Below are positions 44,332 to 52,110 of a stretch of 64,000 bases of DNA, piece by piece. The stretch comes from Elusimicrobiota bacterium (lineage in GTDB: Bacteria > Elusimicrobiota > Elusimicrobia > 2-02-FULL-39-32): the NCBI GenBank assembly GCA_016180425.1, contig JACPBF010000001.1, forward strand, positions 264,744 to 328,743. Direction: 5' to 3'. The position numbers and the translations under genes were made by a program. The stretch's first letter is position 1. The number at the start of each line of letters is the position of its first letter. Below the pieces are notes generated by a model. It searched no databases. It saw only the letters and a program-made list of their open reading frames with translations, and was not told where the DNA came from.

Positions 44332-45540
44332 CTAGGCTCTCATTAGATCCTGTTTTCGGGCTAATATCAATAAAAGAAAAAAATAAATGGGTGAGCCTAA
44401 AGCGCCCATCCATAAAAACCACTCTATTTTTCCTATAAAAGAAAAAAGAATAACTAAATAGATAAAATCTCTTCTTGCCAAAAAATCCGCAAACTTAACT
44501 ATTGAATTTTTATTTTGATCCGGATTTTCTTTGACCACTGAAGTAAAAAAAGGACCGTTTTCTTTCTTTTCCCGCATGGTTCTTAAAAAAACAAATCCAG
44601 CTGAAAAAAAAGTTCCTAAAACAGCTAAAAGCCCTAATCCTAAAAATAAAAGCTGGCCATGGCTTCTATAAGCGCCATAAGCAATGCCTGAAAAAATAGC
44701 CGCATGCACCAGATTGTCGCTCCAAAAATCTAAAATCCCTCCAAATTTGGATTCTAAAAATTTCAAGCGAGCAAGCTCTCCATCGCAGCCATCCAAAACA
44801 GAATGAAGCCAAAAAAATAGAGCGCCAAAAACATTATACCACTTCTCTGAAAACATAAAAAAATAAGCGCCACCTATCCCAATGAAAGCACTAATCACAG
44901 TCATGCTATTAGGGGTTATCTTTGTCCTGGAAAGACGCCTGCTAAAAAAAAGAGAAATCTTTCTTTCAAAATGCTTAGACATAAAACCCTCTGTATCCTT
45001 AATCAGACCTTGAAGCAGCCAATTCTCTACTTGAGGAACATCCTCCTTACTTTTATAATAAATGCTTTCTTTTTTTGTCATAGATAAAGTTTTAAAGATT
45101 AATTTTTCTTTTAATTTCTGCAAGGATGAACTAAAACTCAACTTTTCCTTAAAAATTTCCTCTAAAAAAACTTTATTGCTGCTGCGGATTAAAAAACAAC
45201 TTTCACAATCTTCAAAAACATAAAAAGTTTCTGGCTCACATTGCTGCTTGCTTAAAATTTCCCAAGCAGGTTCTGAAAAAAGAATATTTGGATAAAGTAT
45301 GATGATGCCTCCATTCTCCAGCTGCTCTATAAAATCTACTCTACTAATACTTTGATGATTTGCCTGCTCTCTAAAAGAATGTCTGGATTCCATAATGGAA
45401 CCATTCTGCCAAACAATATTTGTTATTCCATGCTTTCTTGCCGATCTTTCGATCCTATTCGAAAAGGAAAGTCCCAAAATTTTTAAGTTCTCTGGTTCTT
45501 GATTTTGCTCCTGCTCTAAAACTATCAAAGTTTTTGGCAT
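44332..45540 (-). CDS. CDP-alcohol phosphatidyltransferase with degenerate nucleotidyltransferase-like N-terminus (DIPPS-like)
   Basis: The C-terminal half (from about residue 190) is a CDP-alcohol phosphotransferase. The motif DGCDGELARLKFLESKFGG begins it, and the remaining Asp residues follow in LDFWSDN (the DxxDGxxARx8GxxxDxxxD signature), with about six membrane segments. The lead-in SKHFERKISLFFSRRL-SRTKITPNSMTVIS resembles the DIPPS part of archaeal and Thermotoga IPCT/DIPPS. The N-terminal half has the alpha/beta look of a sugar nucleotidyltransferase but no LxAGxGxR motif, so it is probably inactive; the separate gene at 48839 would supply that activity. ATG 45540 starts at MPKTLIV, four bases after the Gfo/Idh stop. 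The longer frame overlaps that gene. Confidence 0.82.
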   Translation of the reverse strand: MPKTLIVLEQEQNQEPENLKILGLSFSNRIERSARKHGITNIVWQNGSIMESRHSFREQANHQSISRVDFIEQLENGGIIILYPNILFSEPAWEILSKQQCEPETFYVFEDCESCFLIRSSNKVFLEEIFKEKLSFSSSLQKLKEKLIFKTLSMTKKESIYYKSKEDVPQVENWLLQGLIKDTEGFMSKHFERKISLFFSRRLSRTKITPNSMTVISAFIGIGGAYFFMFSEKWYNVFGALFFWLHSVLDGCDGELARLKFLESKFGGILDFWSDNLVHAAIFSGIAYGAYRSHGQLLFLGLGLLAVLGTFFSAGFVFLRTMREKKENGPFFTSVVKENPDQNKNSIVKFADFLARRDFIYLVILFSFIGKIEWFLWMGALGSPIYFFLLLILARKQDLMRA

Positions 45541-45544
45541 GAAA

Positions 45545-46561
45545 TTATAAAAGAATAAAGGATTTTTTTTGGTTCGATTCTTTGGCGCATTCAAGCAAAT
45601 GAAGACAACTCTTTGCCATTTTTAAATTTTCACCCCTCTGTTCCTTATTTTGAAGTTCAAAATAAAATTCCGTTATTACATCTTTAAACCAATCAGGATG
45701 AAAAGAACCCAAAGAAAGAGGGGACTGAAAATCATAAGACTCTTGAGTCCCTTTTTTTACCAAACGTAAATATTGGTCTTCAATATAAAGGGTGCCTTCA
45801 CTGCCTTCAATCACACCCTGGTTTTTGCGCAGTCTGGATGCCCAGGTAAGAAAAATTTCAGCTTTAGGCCCAACACCTTTATCGCCATTCTCAAATTCAA
45901 TTAAAACTTTAGCGGTATCTTCCACAGGCAAATTTTCATACTGACGATTTTCTAAAACCGCTTCCAACTTTTTAGGTTTTTTATTTAACCAACCTAAGAT
46001 AAGATACAATGCATGCCAACCATGATCTAGCAATATCCCGCCTCCAGACTTCTTAGGATCTAAACGCCAATTGTTTAGATCCGCAGTTACCGAAGGTCCG
46101 TTTCTTAAAACAACCCAAGCGCAGTAACGTATCTCTCCCAGGACTTTTTGATTAAGCAATTCTGATATTTTTTTGCAAAGCAAAGAAAATTTCCAGTTAT
46201 GCACAGTAAAAAGAACTTTTGATTTTAAAGCTGCTTTTTCCTCTAAACATTTAAATTCGCTTTCACTTAAACACAAAGGTTTTTCACAGAGCACATTTAG
46301 CCCTTGGTCTAAGGCTTTTTGTATAAAAGGATAGTGCAAGTATGGGGGAACTGAAATATCCACAAAGTCTAGATCTAATTTTTTGCAAGCTTCAAAGGTG
46401 GGATAAATTTCTGCTTGAGGAAACTTTTTTTTAAATTCTTCCAGTTGTTTAAAGGACGAATCTATGCCAGCAACAATTTGAAAATCTTTGTTTTCTTGCC
46501 AGGCAGGCAAATGGCCATGGAGCGCGACTTGTCCTAACCCTACCATGACTCCGCGATACAT
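45545..46561 (-). CDS. Gfo/Idh/MocA-family oxidoreductase
   Basis: A 338-residue NAD(P)-dependent sugar or cyclitol dehydrogenase. The N-terminal Rossmann motif VGLGQVALHGHLPAW is followed by DISVPPYLH and the family active-site motif CEKPLCLSE. The C-terminal part has GGGILLDHGWHALYL, with a catalytic-type His. Relatives include inositol 2-dehydrogenase and sugar-nucleotide oxidoreductases; which one cannot be decided. GGAG before ATG 46561. Immediately upstream of the CDP-alcohol transferase (four-base gap), so a cyclitol substrate is an attractive inference. Confidence 0.85.
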   Translation of the reverse strand: MYRGVMVGLGQVALHGHLPAWQENKDFQIVAGIDSSFKQLEEFKKKFPQAEIYPTFEACKKLDLDFVDISVPPYLHYPFIQKALDQGLNVLCEKPLCLSESEFKCLEEKAALKSKVLFTVHNWKFSLLCKKISELLNQKVLGEIRYCAWVVLRNGPSVTADLNNWRLDPKKSGGGILLDHGWHALYLILGWLNKKPKKLEAVLENRQYENLPVEDTAKVLIEFENGDKGVGPKAEIFLTWASRLRKNQGVIEGSEGTLYIEDQYLRLVKKGTQESYDFQSPLSLGSFHPDWFKDVITEFYFELQNKEQRGENLKMAKSCLHLLECAKESNQKKSFILL

Positions 46562-46632
46562 GCAATACTCCTATTTTAGATTCCTAAAAAAAGTTACTTC
46601 TACTTGGCAAGGCAAGGCTTTTGCAGCATAAA

Positions 46633-47958
46633 CTATTTATAATTTCCTTTTTTAGAAAGCGCGGTAAAAGTCTCTTCTAAAATATCAAAAGCCTCTAAAG
46701 CCTCTTTTTTAAGAATGGTCAAGGGGGGAATCAGACGAAAAGTATAGGTATAAGACATGGAAAGGAGCCCTCTTTTTAAACACTCCTGAAATATTTTAAG
46801 ACAGACCTCTTTACTTAAAGGTTCTTTAGTTTTTTTATTCTTAACAAACTCTATGCCCATCATGAGCCCCCGTCCTCTTACATCTCCAACAAATTCAAAT
46901 TTTTCCTGAAAATTTTTAAGACGACGAAGTAGGAGCTCTCCTAATTCTTGTGAGTTTTGCGCACAATTCTCTTTAAGAATAATCTCTAAAGAGGCAAGCC
47001 CAGCGCTTGAGGCCAAGGGATTCCCTCCATAACTGGAAGAACTTCCAGAAGGGTTTGAAAAAGGTTTTGAAGAACAGTTCTTAAAAGAAGAAGCCACAGC
47101 GCTTAAAGGAAAACCACCGCCAATCCCTTTGCCAAGAGTTAAAATATCCGGAGAAAGATGATCTGCTTCAAAACCCCACATGCTTCCTGTTCTGCCAAAA
47201 CCAGTCTGCATTTCATCTGAAATAAAAAGAGCGTTAAATTCTTTTGCTACTGCCTGAACTGCCGGCAAAAATTCAAGGGGCGGAACAACGTTCCCTGCAG
47301 TGCCCTGAACTGGCTCAGCAATAATCGCCGCAATTTGCTGCTGGCTTTGGAGTTTAATCACTTTTCTTAAAACCTCTACACAAGCTATGCCGCACTCTGG
47401 ATATTTTAATTTTAAAGGACAGCGATAGCAGTAAGCGTATGGCGCCTGATAAAGACCCGGCATAAAAGGGCCTAAATCTTTTTTAAATTCATCTCCCAAA
47501 AGCCCCAGCACCCCTCCTGTTTTTCCATGAAAACCTCCCCAAAAGCTGACAAACTCAAATTTTTTAGTTACAGATTTTGCCAGCCTAAAGGCTGCCTCCA
47601 CTGCTTCTGCTCCTCCTGAAAAAAGCTGAATTCGATTTAAACTTTCCGGCAAAAGTGAAGAGAGTAATTTTAAAAAATTTTTTCTGACTTTAGTGGTAAA
47701 AGAAGAATAGGTAATTTTTTGGATCTGGGCTTTTAAAGACTTCACGTAGTGCGGATGACAATGCCCCACACTGCCAACCCCAATGCCAGAAACAAAATCA
47801 ATATAGCGATTGCCGTCTTCATCTTTTAAAATCGCATTCTTGCCTTTAGCTAAAGCGATTTTGGAATAAAGAGCTATGCCCTGAATTCCCGGGGAAATAT
47901 ATTTTTGCTCTTCTTCAAATATTTTTTTTGATCTCTTTCCAGGCAAGTTCTTAATCAT
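46633..47958 (-). CDS. Class III PLP-dependent aminotransferase
   Basis: A 441-residue fold-type I aminotransferase related to 4-aminobutyrate and ornithine aminotransferases. Typical segments: FVSGIGVGSVGHCHP, LFSGGAEAVEAAFRLA, FWGGFHGKTGG, IIAEPVQGTAGN, FISDEMQTGFGRTG and the PLP-lysine region LGKGIGGGFPLSAV. It carries a Cys cluster (YCYRCPLKLKYPECGIAC) not usual in GABA aminotransferase. The gene overlaps the ATP-grasp gene by four bases. In this cluster it could aminate a ketone made by the Gfo/Idh enzyme; the substrate is unproven. Confidence 0.88.
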   Translation of the reverse strand: MIKNLPGKRSKKIFEEEQKYISPGIQGIALYSKIALAKGKNAILKDEDGNRYIDFVSGIGVGSVGHCHPHYVKSLKAQIQKITYSSFTTKVRKNFLKLLSSLLPESLNRIQLFSGGAEAVEAAFRLAKSVTKKFEFVSFWGGFHGKTGGVLGLLGDEFKKDLGPFMPGLYQAPYAYCYRCPLKLKYPECGIACVEVLRKVIKLQSQQQIAAIIAEPVQGTAGNVVPPLEFLPAVQAVAKEFNALFISDEMQTGFGRTGSMWGFEADHLSPDILTLGKGIGGGFPLSAVASSFKNCSSKPFSNPSGSSSSYGGNPLASSAGLASLEIILKENCAQNSQELGELLLRRLKNFQEKFEFVGDVRGRGLMMGIEFVKNKKTKEPLSKEVCLKIFQECLKRGLLSMSYTYTFRLIPPLTILKKEALEAFDILEETFTALSKKGNYK

Positions 47959-48842
47959 GAAACTTTTAGTGTGGTAAAAAGACGAGCTTTTTTCTCGCTG
48001 CGCAAAAGAAGATAAGAAGCTATAGCAGAAGCTGCCTCAGCTCTAAATAAAGCAAAACTGGGCCAGGCATTGATGTCAATTACAAATATCTTTCCATCTG
48101 GCAGCACTACAGCATCCCCTCCATAAATCTCAAGACCTAAAGCTTGGGCAGTGGATTGCGTAAGTTTCTTTAAAAGATCCTCAGAAAATGTAGTTTTCTT
48201 TAAATCCTGATCCTTATGATAAAACCACTTAAACCAAGCTGAGAATCTGCTGTTCGTGATCGCAGGTGAACCTATTCCATAAAATTTAACCAAATCTCCA
48301 TTTAAATGCTCTTGCAAAACTGCTTGCGATATTCCCCGAGCTTTAAAGTTGGAAAGGACATTTTCCAGTTCTACTGCCGTTCTCACTAAACTCACATCTC
48401 CAGCCTGAGTATTATGCACATCTCCCCTTTTTACCCAAAATGGATATGGATAACTGTTAAAATTCTTTGAAATAGATGCATGGGTAGAAACCAATTCGCT
48501 CTGAGGAAAAGAAACTTTAGCCAGCTTAAAGATTGAAACCATCCGATAACGATATGTGTTACAAATCGCTTGAATGGGATTAAGCACAGGAATAAAAGAA
48601 GATTCAAAACTTTCTAAAATTTTTAAAATCTCTTTGCGTTCGCACATGGCAAAGATTAAAGAGAGATTTGAACTCTCCCATTTTTTCCTATCTTTTAAGA
48701 ACTCTTCTGGTTTTAATAAAGTAACTTTAATCCCTTTTTTCTTTAATTCCTCAGCAGTAGATCTTAAAATCTCAAGATCATCCAATTCTCTTTGAGGAGA
48801 ATGAAGCGTTTCCCGATAAAGTCCTAAAAATTCTAAAGTCAT
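47955..48842 (-). CDS. ATP-grasp-fold ligase or kinase
   Basis: A 295-residue protein with an ATP-grasp core: the N-terminal PreATP part, then PYPFWVKRGDVHNTQAGD (nucleotide lysine region), AVLQEHLNGDLVKFYGIG (hinge and ATP-contact Glu) and VLPDGKIFVIDINAWPSF (metal-binding Asp and Asn). It resembles RimK-like and inositol-phosphate 5/6-kinase-like enzymes only at fold level. It would couple ATP hydrolysis to ligation of a carboxylate to an amine or to a phosphorylation. Overlaps the neighbouring genes by four bases on each side. Confidence 0.78.
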   Translation of the reverse strand: MTLEFLGLYRETLHSPQRELDDLEILRSTAEELKKKGIKVTLLKPEEFLKDRKKWESSNLSLIFAMCERKEILKILESFESSFIPVLNPIQAICNTYRYRMVSIFKLAKVSFPQSELVSTHASISKNFNSYPYPFWVKRGDVHNTQAGDVSLVRTAVELENVLSNFKARGISQAVLQEHLNGDLVKFYGIGSPAITNSRFSAWFKWFYHKDQDLKKTTFSEDLLKKLTQSTAQALGLEIYGGDAVVLPDGKIFVIDINAWPSFALFRAEAASAIASYLLLRSEKKARLFTTLKVS

Positions 48843-49537
48843 GATTCTCCTTTTTTGAACATTGCCTCAGCGCTTTTAAGATCTTCAAGGTCATCAATAT
48901 CAATCACCTGTCCTAAAGAAACGCCAACCATTGGAATCTGCCGCTCTAAAAGCCACTTTAAATAAAACCTTAAAGATGCCATTTCTTTTTCAGGCTTTAA
49001 GTTAAAAATATGATCTGAAATATTATAAAAACCACAAGTCACAGCATCTCCTTGGGCAAGACCTAATTGAGTAATGCGATTGCTTTTTTGATTCATGCTC
49101 ACCCAAAGAGGTTTTTCATCTTGCACAAAATTAGTAACTCCAAGATAAAGGGATGAATCCTCTGCTTCAAAATCATCCGCTATTTTTTCAAATTCTTTTA
49201 ATTCACAAAAAGAGTCAACTGTGGTTATCAAATGTCTTCCAATTCCTAAAGCCTTCCCTACTAAGAGAAAGCTTTCATAAGAAGAATTTGTAGATTTTAC
49301 AATAAATCTCACCTCAAGTCTTGGAAAGTTTTCTTTTACCCACTGAACACATTCAGATTCTGTTTCATTAAAAATAATAACTATTTTTTTTATACCGCAA
49401 GATTCAAAATTTTTCAGGGTGTGCCCGATTAAAGGAAAACCATTCACGCAAATCAACGGCTTGTGGATTGTAATACCGGATCTCTTAAATCTGGAGCCAT
49501 CGCCCGCGGCAAGTATGCCGCCTGAACTGATGCTCAT
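48839..49537 (-). CDS. Nucleotidyltransferase (sugar-/inositol-phosphate cytidylyltransferase type)
   Basis: A 232-residue GT-A-like nucleotidyltransferase. The N-terminal signature ILAAGDGSRFKRSG, followed by HKPLICVNGFPLIGHTL, defines the NTP-binding loop and is seen in inositol-1-phosphate and other sugar-phosphate nucleotidyltransferases. The DSFCEL and the late VIDIDDLEDLKSAEAMF segments fit. In this cluster CTP + inositol-1-phosphate to CDP-inositol is the natural reaction, since the CDP-alcohol transferase gene has a degenerate N-terminal domain; this is inference. Overlaps by four bases on both sides. Confidence 0.84.
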   Translation of the reverse strand: MSISSGGILAAGDGSRFKRSGITIHKPLICVNGFPLIGHTLKNFESCGIKKIVIIFNETESECVQWVKENFPRLEVRFIVKSTNSSYESFLLVGKALGIGRHLITTVDSFCELKEFEKIADDFEAEDSSLYLGVTNFVQDEKPLWVSMNQKSNRITQLGLAQGDAVTCGFYNISDHIFNLKPEKEMASLRFYLKWLLERQIPMVGVSLGQVIDIDDLEDLKSAEAMFKKGES

Positions 49538-50226
49538 AAAATTTGGCCAAGCTCCTGTAAAGAATGAATTATTTTTTCTTTGTTACAACAGGGTTTAATC
49601 CCTCTTAAGCTCTCAGCTTTTAGCCAAACATGCGGCATTCCAATATTTTTAGCGCCCTGCATGTCTCTGGAAACAGAATCTCCCACAAAAAGAGTTTGTT
49701 CAGCCCCTGTTTTCACCTTTTTTAAAGCGCTTTCAAAAATCCGGGGATCAGGTTTTCTAAACCCTACCTGTTCAGAATCAATAATCGCGTCAAAATAAGG
49801 AGAGAGTCCCAAACCCATGCAAATAAAAGGCAAATTTCCATAAAAATTAGAAACAATACCCAGCTTATAATGTTTTTTTAATTTTTTAAGAAGTTTTACA
49901 TTTCTTTTAATAATTTTTAAAGAATCCTGAATAAAAATATCAGAAATTTTTTCAACTAATCCATTTTTCTTCAAAAGCCCAGCGTTTTTTAAAACCAATG
50001 AAACTTGACAATGAATGGTTTTTGAAAAAGAGAGATTTTTAAGTCTCTGTTCTACTAAAGCATCATCAGAAGCAAAAAAATATTTTTCAAACTCTTTAAA
50101 ATCCCAACTGAAGCCGCAGGAACGATAAATAGGATAGAACCGCTCTTTCCAAGCAATGCCGTCAGAATCCAAAGTGCCTCCAAAATCAAATAAAATTGTT
50201 TTAAAACTATTTGTCAAAAGTTCCAT
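49534..50226 (-). CDS. HAD-superfamily phosphatase/hydrolase
   Basis: A 230-residue HAD protein with motif I FDFGGTLDS (nucleophile Asp; the +2 position is Gly instead of Asp, as in many HAD subfamily members, which may affect phosphatase activity), motif II IVSNFYG, the ligand-binding GFRKPDPRIFESALKK and motif IV LFVGDSVSRDMQGAKNIG. In this operon it may dephosphorylate an inositol or sugar phosphate intermediate. It overlaps the nucleotidyltransferase gene by four bases. No obvious ribosome site upstream. Confidence 0.82.
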   Translation of the reverse strand: MELLTNSFKTILFDFGGTLDSDGIAWKERFYPIYRSCGFSWDFKEFEKYFFASDDALVEQRLKNLSFSKTIHCQVSLVLKNAGLLKKNGLVEKISDIFIQDSLKIIKRNVKLLKKLKKHYKLGIVSNFYGNLPFICMGLGLSPYFDAIIDSEQVGFRKPDPRIFESALKKVKTGAEQTLFVGDSVSRDMQGAKNIGMPHVWLKAESLRGIKPCCNKEKIIHSLQELGQIL

Positions 50227-50264
50227 CTGTATAGAATACCTATTTCGTATGAAACATTTGAGCC

Positions 50265-51380
50265 CTATTTTGAAAAAGTTTCATACAAAGCGCGATAAGA
50301 ATCAATCATCTTATCTAAACTAAATTTCTGCTGAACCTTCTGGTATGCTGATTGAGAAAAATTTTCTGTTAAGGAACTCTCTTGTAGAAAACGAAAAATC
50401 GCTTGAGCGCAAGGCTCTGGATCATTGCTTTTAACTAGTAACCCCTCTTTTTCATGCTCAATTAAATCTAAGGTGCCTCCAACTTTTGTGGCCACAATCG
50501 CTTTTTTTAATGCCATGGCCTCTAAAATCACATTCGGCATTCCCTCCCAACGACTGGTTAAGACGAAAATTTGTAAAAGCGATAAAAAAGAAGCGTTCTC
50601 TTTTACCCAGCCGCAGAACTGAACTTTAGACTCAATGCCCAACGCATGACTAAGCTGCATTAAGGACTCTTTTTCCGGGCCATCTCCTGCGATTAAAAAT
50701 TTTACATTAGGTATTTTTTCTGCCACAATTTTTGCCGCTTTTAAAAAAATATCTATCCCTTTTTGAAAGTGCAGACGTCCCATGGTGCCAATCACTACTT
50801 CATTCTCTTTTATCCATTCTTTTTTAAAAAAGGAAACCTTGCTCTGATCAATTTCCTGAGCCCTGCAATCAATTCCATTCGGAATATAAATCACTTTCCC
50901 TTTTGGTATGCCAATTTTCTCCAAAGCAAACTTTTCTAAAGAAGGGGAATTAACTGTAACCAGGTCGCACCATTTTTCAGTAAACCGTTCAGCCCAGAGA
51001 TGATAAGACTTTTCTTCTTCCATAACCCTTAAGCTGGAAATAAGATGAGGAACCTTGCATTGTTTTGCTGTAAACCTGCCAAGGATATTAGCGCGGCTAA
51101 GCCATGTATGGACGATCTCTGGTGAAACTTCAGCGATGATTTCTTTAAGATCAGAATAAAGTCTGGGAAAATCTAAGATGCCTGACCAAAAAGAGTTAGA
51201 AGAATTAAGAACCCTTACTGGAATAGGAATTCTTTTTAAAGATTCCTCAGTTGCTCCTCCAACCTTTAAAGCTACCACTGCATGCCGCAGAGATTTAGAT
51301 TCAAGAGCTCTGCAAACCTGCAAAAGAACTTTTTCAGTGCCGCCAATCCCAAGGCTAGGGATAACATGCAAAATTTTCAT
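50265..51380 (-). CDS. GT4-family glycosyltransferase
   Basis: A 371-residue GT-B-fold glycosyltransferase: the N-terminal VIPSLGIGGTEKVLLQ, then IPNGIDC, GTMGRLHFQKGIDIFLKAA, LIAGDGPEKESLM and the donor-binding EGMPNVILEAMALKKAIVATKVGG (EX7E motif). It transfers a sugar from a nucleotide donor, on the cytoplasmic side. It is probably the first gene of the inositol cluster, which suggests that the product carries a sugar. No ribosome site is seen before its ATG. Confidence 0.88.
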   Translation of the reverse strand: MKILHVIPSLGIGGTEKVLLQVCRALESKSLRHAVVALKVGGATEESLKRIPIPVRVLNSSNSFWSGILDFPRLYSDLKEIIAEVSPEIVHTWLSRANILGRFTAKQCKVPHLISSLRVMEEEKSYHLWAERFTEKWCDLVTVNSPSLEKFALEKIGIPKGKVIYIPNGIDCRAQEIDQSKVSFFKKEWIKENEVVIGTMGRLHFQKGIDIFLKAAKIVAEKIPNVKFLIAGDGPEKESLMQLSHALGIESKVQFCGWVKENASFLSLLQIFVLTSRWEGMPNVILEAMALKKAIVATKVGGTLDLIEHEKEGLLVKSNDPEPCAQAIFRFLQESSLTENFSQSAYQKVQQKFSLDKMIDSYRALYETFSK

Positions 51381-51402
51381 TCAATGATTTTATCATTTTG
51401 TC

Positions 51403-51426
51403 CTATCCTGTTGCTTGATCTTGCAT
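51403..51426 (-). CDS. Possible seven-residue leader peptide before the GT4 gene
   Basis: AAGGAG, five bases, then ATG and seven codons (MQDQATG) and TAG, ending 22 bases before the GT4 start, which itself lacks a Shine-Dalgarno. It could couple ribosomes into the operon. Very short, so chance cannot be excluded. Confidence 0.25.
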   Translation of the reverse strand: MQDQATG

Positions 51427-51506
51427 ATTTTCTCCTTTATCTTAAAGAACTTTAACATCCCCTAACCATCAATAAGACTATAAAGCAGCAAGAGTTGCAT
51501 GAAATC

Positions 51507-52079
51507 TTATTGAAGCGCGACTGCGTTTACGCTAATTTGGGAAGTGGCGCTTCCACTGCCGCCTTGAGGCGCGTCAAACCTTATGTAAAGATTCCTCTCT
51601 TCATTAGGAGCAACATTAGATCCTTTTACACTGTCTATTGCATGCGATTCAGTGTCGTTGAAGAAAAGAGTGTCTGAACTAGTTTGATCGCTGACTGTTA
51701 AAATATCATTAGCTTGGAACTCATTCACAGCTGGTTTTTGATCCCACTGATGCCAAAGCGCGTATAAACGATACTGATTTGCTTGAGGAACTGTGCTCAC
51801 AAGGCTCCATGTTCCCACAGTATTTGCGACTTTAATCGCATAATTTACTGCGCCGTTACCATCATTCTTAAAGATGGTTCTATCCGTAACTTGGGCAACA
51901 CCCGGAGCTGCCATCACTGCTATGGAGTTCTCGCTTAAGCGCTGTATGGATAGATTTTGTATGGTCATCACAATATCCACTAACGCGCTCTGACCGCAAA
52001 ATGCGATGCCTTGCAAAGACATTGCAATTGCGATTCCTAATACACCTATTACTAACTTCTTTGCTGGTTTACTATTCAT
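51507..52079 (-). CDS. Small exported protein of unknown function
   Basis: A 190-residue protein with a clear signal peptide (KKLVIGVLGIAIAMSLQGIAFCG). I do not recognise the mature domain: it is Asn/Thr/Ser-rich with alternating hydrophobic residues and ends in SQISVNAVALQ, suggesting a beta-sandwich. AGGAGG nine bases before the ATG fixes the start. The gene lies 31 bases downstream of the giant ORF on the same strand, so it is probably co-transcribed with it. Its start region shares a 27-base motif with two sites at the giant ORF's 5' end. Confidence 0.75.
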   Translation of the reverse strand: MNSKPAKKLVIGVLGIAIAMSLQGIAFCGQSALVDIVMTIQNLSIQRLSENSIAVMAAPGVAQVTDRTIFKNDGNGAVNYAIKVANTVGTWSLVSTVPQANQYRLYALWHQWDQKPAVNEFQANDILTVSDQTSSDTLFFNDTESHAIDSVKGSNVAPNEERNLYIRFDAPQGGSGSATSQISVNAVALQ

Positions 52080-52088
52080 TGTCGTTTA
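52062..52088 (-). repeat. Start-region motif, copy C (190-residue gene)
   Basis: On the minus strand, TAAACGACAATGA followed by ACCAGCA, close to copies A (60420-60447) and B (60195-60222). The ATG is that of the exported 190-residue protein. Confidence 0.6.
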
Positions 52089-52110
52089 CCTCCTGTTTTT
52101 TTAGTCACAC

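Noticed and set aside
49534-50226. HAD protein as a broken gene because motif I lacks the second Asp
   Set aside because: The DFGGT form occurs in intact HAD proteins and the other motifs are complete.
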